A stretch of 44,421 nucleotides of DNA from positions 1 through 44,421 of the forward strand of contig NZ_JNFD01000005.1 of assembly GCF_000756375.1 (NCBI RefSeq). Direction: 5' to 3'. Position 1 is the first letter of the stretch, and each line of letters begins with the position of its first letter. Positions 43,131 to 44,421 of the stretch are shown in pieces. The notes under the pieces were generated by a model. It worked only from the letters and a program-made list of their open reading frames with translations, did no database searches and was not told the DNA's origin. Both the position numbers and the translations under genes were made by a program. This DNA comes from Sphingopyxis sp. LC81 (GTDB lineage Bacteria > Pseudomonadota > Alphaproteobacteria > Sphingomonadales > Sphingomonadaceae).

Positions 43131-44330
43131 CTAGCGCGAAAACTTTGCGGCCAGTTCCACATGGGTCGACCAGCGGAACTGGCCGACGGGCTGCACCCAA
43201 TCGAGCGTGTAGCCGCCTTCGATCAGCGTCTTTGCGTCACGCGCGAAGCTTGCCGGATTGCAACTGACGTAGGCGATCACCGGCACGGCCGATGCCGCGA
43301 GCTGTTTCACCTGCTCTTCCGCCCCGGCCCGCGGCGGGGCGAGGACGATGGCGCCGAAGCGATTGAGTTCGGCGGGAACGAGCGGGCGGCGGAACAGGTC
43401 GCGATGCTCGGTCGCGACGAGCGCGCGCGCGCGGTTCGCCGCGCCCGCCAGCGCCGCAATGGCATCGCGCGCGCCTTCGGCGGCATATACTTTGCGTCCC
43501 GCCTGCACCGACAGCGCAAAAGTGCCGACGCCCGCGAACAGGTCGGCGACCGCGCCGGCGTCACCGATCGCCTTGGTCACCGCTTCGATCAGGGCGGCCT
43601 GTCCCGCGCTCGTCGGCTGCAGGAAGGCAAAGGGCGGCACTTCGACGAGGATGTTGCCAAAACGCATCGTCGGCGGTTCGGGCTGCCACAGGATTTCGAG
43701 GCCATCGCCCTGATCGATCGCGAAGCGCGCCAATTTATGCGTGCCAGCGAAATCCTGCAGCGCCATCGCGGCATCGAGTCCCTCGGCCTTCACTCCCTCG
43801 AGGATCAACTCGACGCCCTGGTCGAGCATTTGCAGCTTCACCTTCACCGGGCGCCGCGGTTGCGCGATCATCACCAGCAATTCGCGCACCGGTGCGATCA
43901 ATGCGAACAGTTCGGGGAGCAACAGCGGGCACATCCGCATGTCGACGATCTGGTTGCTCTGCGCCGCGTTGAATCCGATCGCGACCTGCTTGCCAGTGCG
44001 AAGCGCGGTCAGGACGGCGCGGCGGCGGCTTTGCGCGGGCGAAAGCACCGCGGGCAGCACGTCAATGCCGGTCACCTCCTGCCCCTCCAGCCCACCGACC
44101 ACGCGGTCGCGCACAAAGTCGGCAAGCGCGGGTTCCGCGACATGCTGCAACTGGCAGCCCCCGCATTTGCCGAAATGGCGGCACGGCGGGTCGGTACGGT
44201 TCGGACCCGGAATGATGATGCCGTCGCCGCGGACACGGCCGCCCGGCCCGCCGCCCGCCACATGGCGGCCGTCGCCCGTCACGCCATCGCCGCGTGCGGC
44301 AATGCGCTCGATCAGCGCAGCTTCAGTCAT
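43131..44330 (-). CDS. RlmD/RumA-like 23S rRNA (uracil-5-)-methyltransferase
   Basis: The 399-residue protein has the 4Fe-4S ligands C50, C56, C59 (CRHFGKCGGC) and C134 (MRMCPLL) of RlmD-type enzymes. It also has the SAM motif VADLFAGVGTFAL and the catalytic cysteine C357 in YVSCNPASFARD. The TRAM domain usual at the N-terminus is reduced. One oddity: the conserved DPPRxG motif reads LAPPRAG at about 331, losing the aspartate. Start MTEAALIERI at 44330, one base after the stop of the upstream gene and with AGGGAA ahead, is preferred over the longer frame to 44375. Class assignment is firm; which uridine it modifies, and whether it is active, is less certain. Confidence 0.88.
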   Translation of the reverse strand: MTEAALIERIAARGDGVTGDGRHVAGGGPGGRVRGDGIIIPGPNRTDPPCRHFGKCGGCQLQHVAEPALADFVRDRVVGGLEGQEVTGIDVLPAVLSPAQSRRRAVLTALRTGKQVAIGFNAAQSNQIVDMRMCPLLLPELFALIAPVRELLVMIAQPRRPVKVKLQMLDQGVELILEGVKAEGLDAAMALQDFAGTHKLARFAIDQGDGLEILWQPEPPTMRFGNILVEVPPFAFLQPTSAGQAALIEAVTKAIGDAGAVADLFAGVGTFALSVQAGRKVYAAEGARDAIAALAGAANRARALVATEHRDLFRRPLVPAELNRFGAIVLAPPRAGAEEQVKQLAASAVPVIAYVSCNPASFARDAKTLIEGGYTLDWVQPVGQFRWSTHVELAAKFSR

Positions 44331-44331
44331 T

Positions 44332-44421
44332 TCATTCCCTAACCAGATCGTCGGCGACCAGATCGTCGGCGACAAGGCCGGGGCCTATACGCGCGGCCTG
44401 CGCGATATGCCAGCCCACCGG
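44332..44421 (-). CDS. C-terminal fragment of an unidentified gene
   Basis: An open minus-strand frame enters from the right edge and ends with TGA at 44332-44334, one base before the methyltransferase ATG, as expected for an upstream operon partner. The 29 visible residues end in LVADDLVADDLVRE, a five-residue tandem repeat. Too short to assign a family. Confidence 0.5.
   Translation of the reverse strand, partial: PVGWHIAQAARIGPGLVADDLVADDLVRE
44343..44372 (+). repeat. 15-bp tandem duplication
   Basis: CCAGATCGTCGGCGA occurs twice without gap. On the minus strand it encodes LVADD twice at the end of the partial gene, so the duplication keeps the reading frame. Confidence 0.8.

Noticed and set aside
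43735..43932. 65-residue minus-strand ORF inside the rRNA methyltransferase
   Set aside because: Out-of-frame fragment of a larger, well-supported coding region.

Overview
The window is chromosomal DNA of a high-GC alphaproteobacterium. The best guess is a sphingomonad (Sphingomonadaceae, possibly Sphingopyxis). This rests on the ALAS-type hemA, lepB-rnc-era, dprA next to topA, a ScfR/PccR-type regulator beside pccB, and a carboxyspermidine route to spermidine. Genes are tightly packed, with many 4-bp ATGA, GTGA or TTGA stop/start overlaps. No intergenic gap exceeds about 260 bp, and I saw no rRNA, tRNA or CRISPR array. Genus and species are inference.

Left part (1-8360): the 3' end of an IS5-type transposase runs into a truncated lprI-like gene at the end of a minus-strand operon: pccB, osmC-like, mce, scpA, a small secreted protein, bioB, lprI-like. 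This is the propionyl-CoA to succinyl-CoA route plus the enzyme that makes its biotin cofactor; the biotin-carrying PCC alpha subunit is not in the window. A divergent ScfR-family regulator faces pccB across a 33-bp palindrome built from two TTTGCAAA boxes, a very likely operator. Two REP-like palindromic elements lie nearby.

Middle (8361-27560): an NAD(P)-dependent reductase, gor and pgi on the minus strand; lepB-rnc-era on the plus strand; two tandem secreted lipase paralogues; topA, a membrane protein, dprA and plsY on the minus strand; then murI, hemA (ALA synthase) with an overlapping nitroreductase, and a cytochrome b561-YceI fusion on the plus strand, followed by a GNAT acetyltransferase.

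Lipid and polyamine section (27600-38280): btaA-btaB encode betaine-lipid (DGTS) synthesis, with a possible Pho box upstream. A small lipoprotein and a threonine/serine dehydratase-like enzyme follow. Then come carboxyspermidine dehydrogenase, a DUF486 membrane protein, carboxy(nor)spermidine decarboxylase (nspC) and an exported agmatine-deiminase-family protein in one probable operon. An ornithine decarboxylase gene stands 1.9 kb away behind a structured 5' leader. Between them lies a cyclic-nucleotide-binding/thioredoxin-reductase-like fusion lacking the usual CxxC.

Right part (38300-44421): phzF-family and ArsR-family genes diverge from a palindrome. An MFS transporter, a CaiB-type CoA transferase, two tandem MAPEG proteins and an RlmD-like 23S rRNA methyltransferase with an altered motif follow. 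The 3' end of one more gene reaches the edge.

The signals most worth follow-up are the ODC leader RNA, the spermidine operon with its embedded DUF486 protein, the ScfR operator, and the possible Pho control of btaAB.
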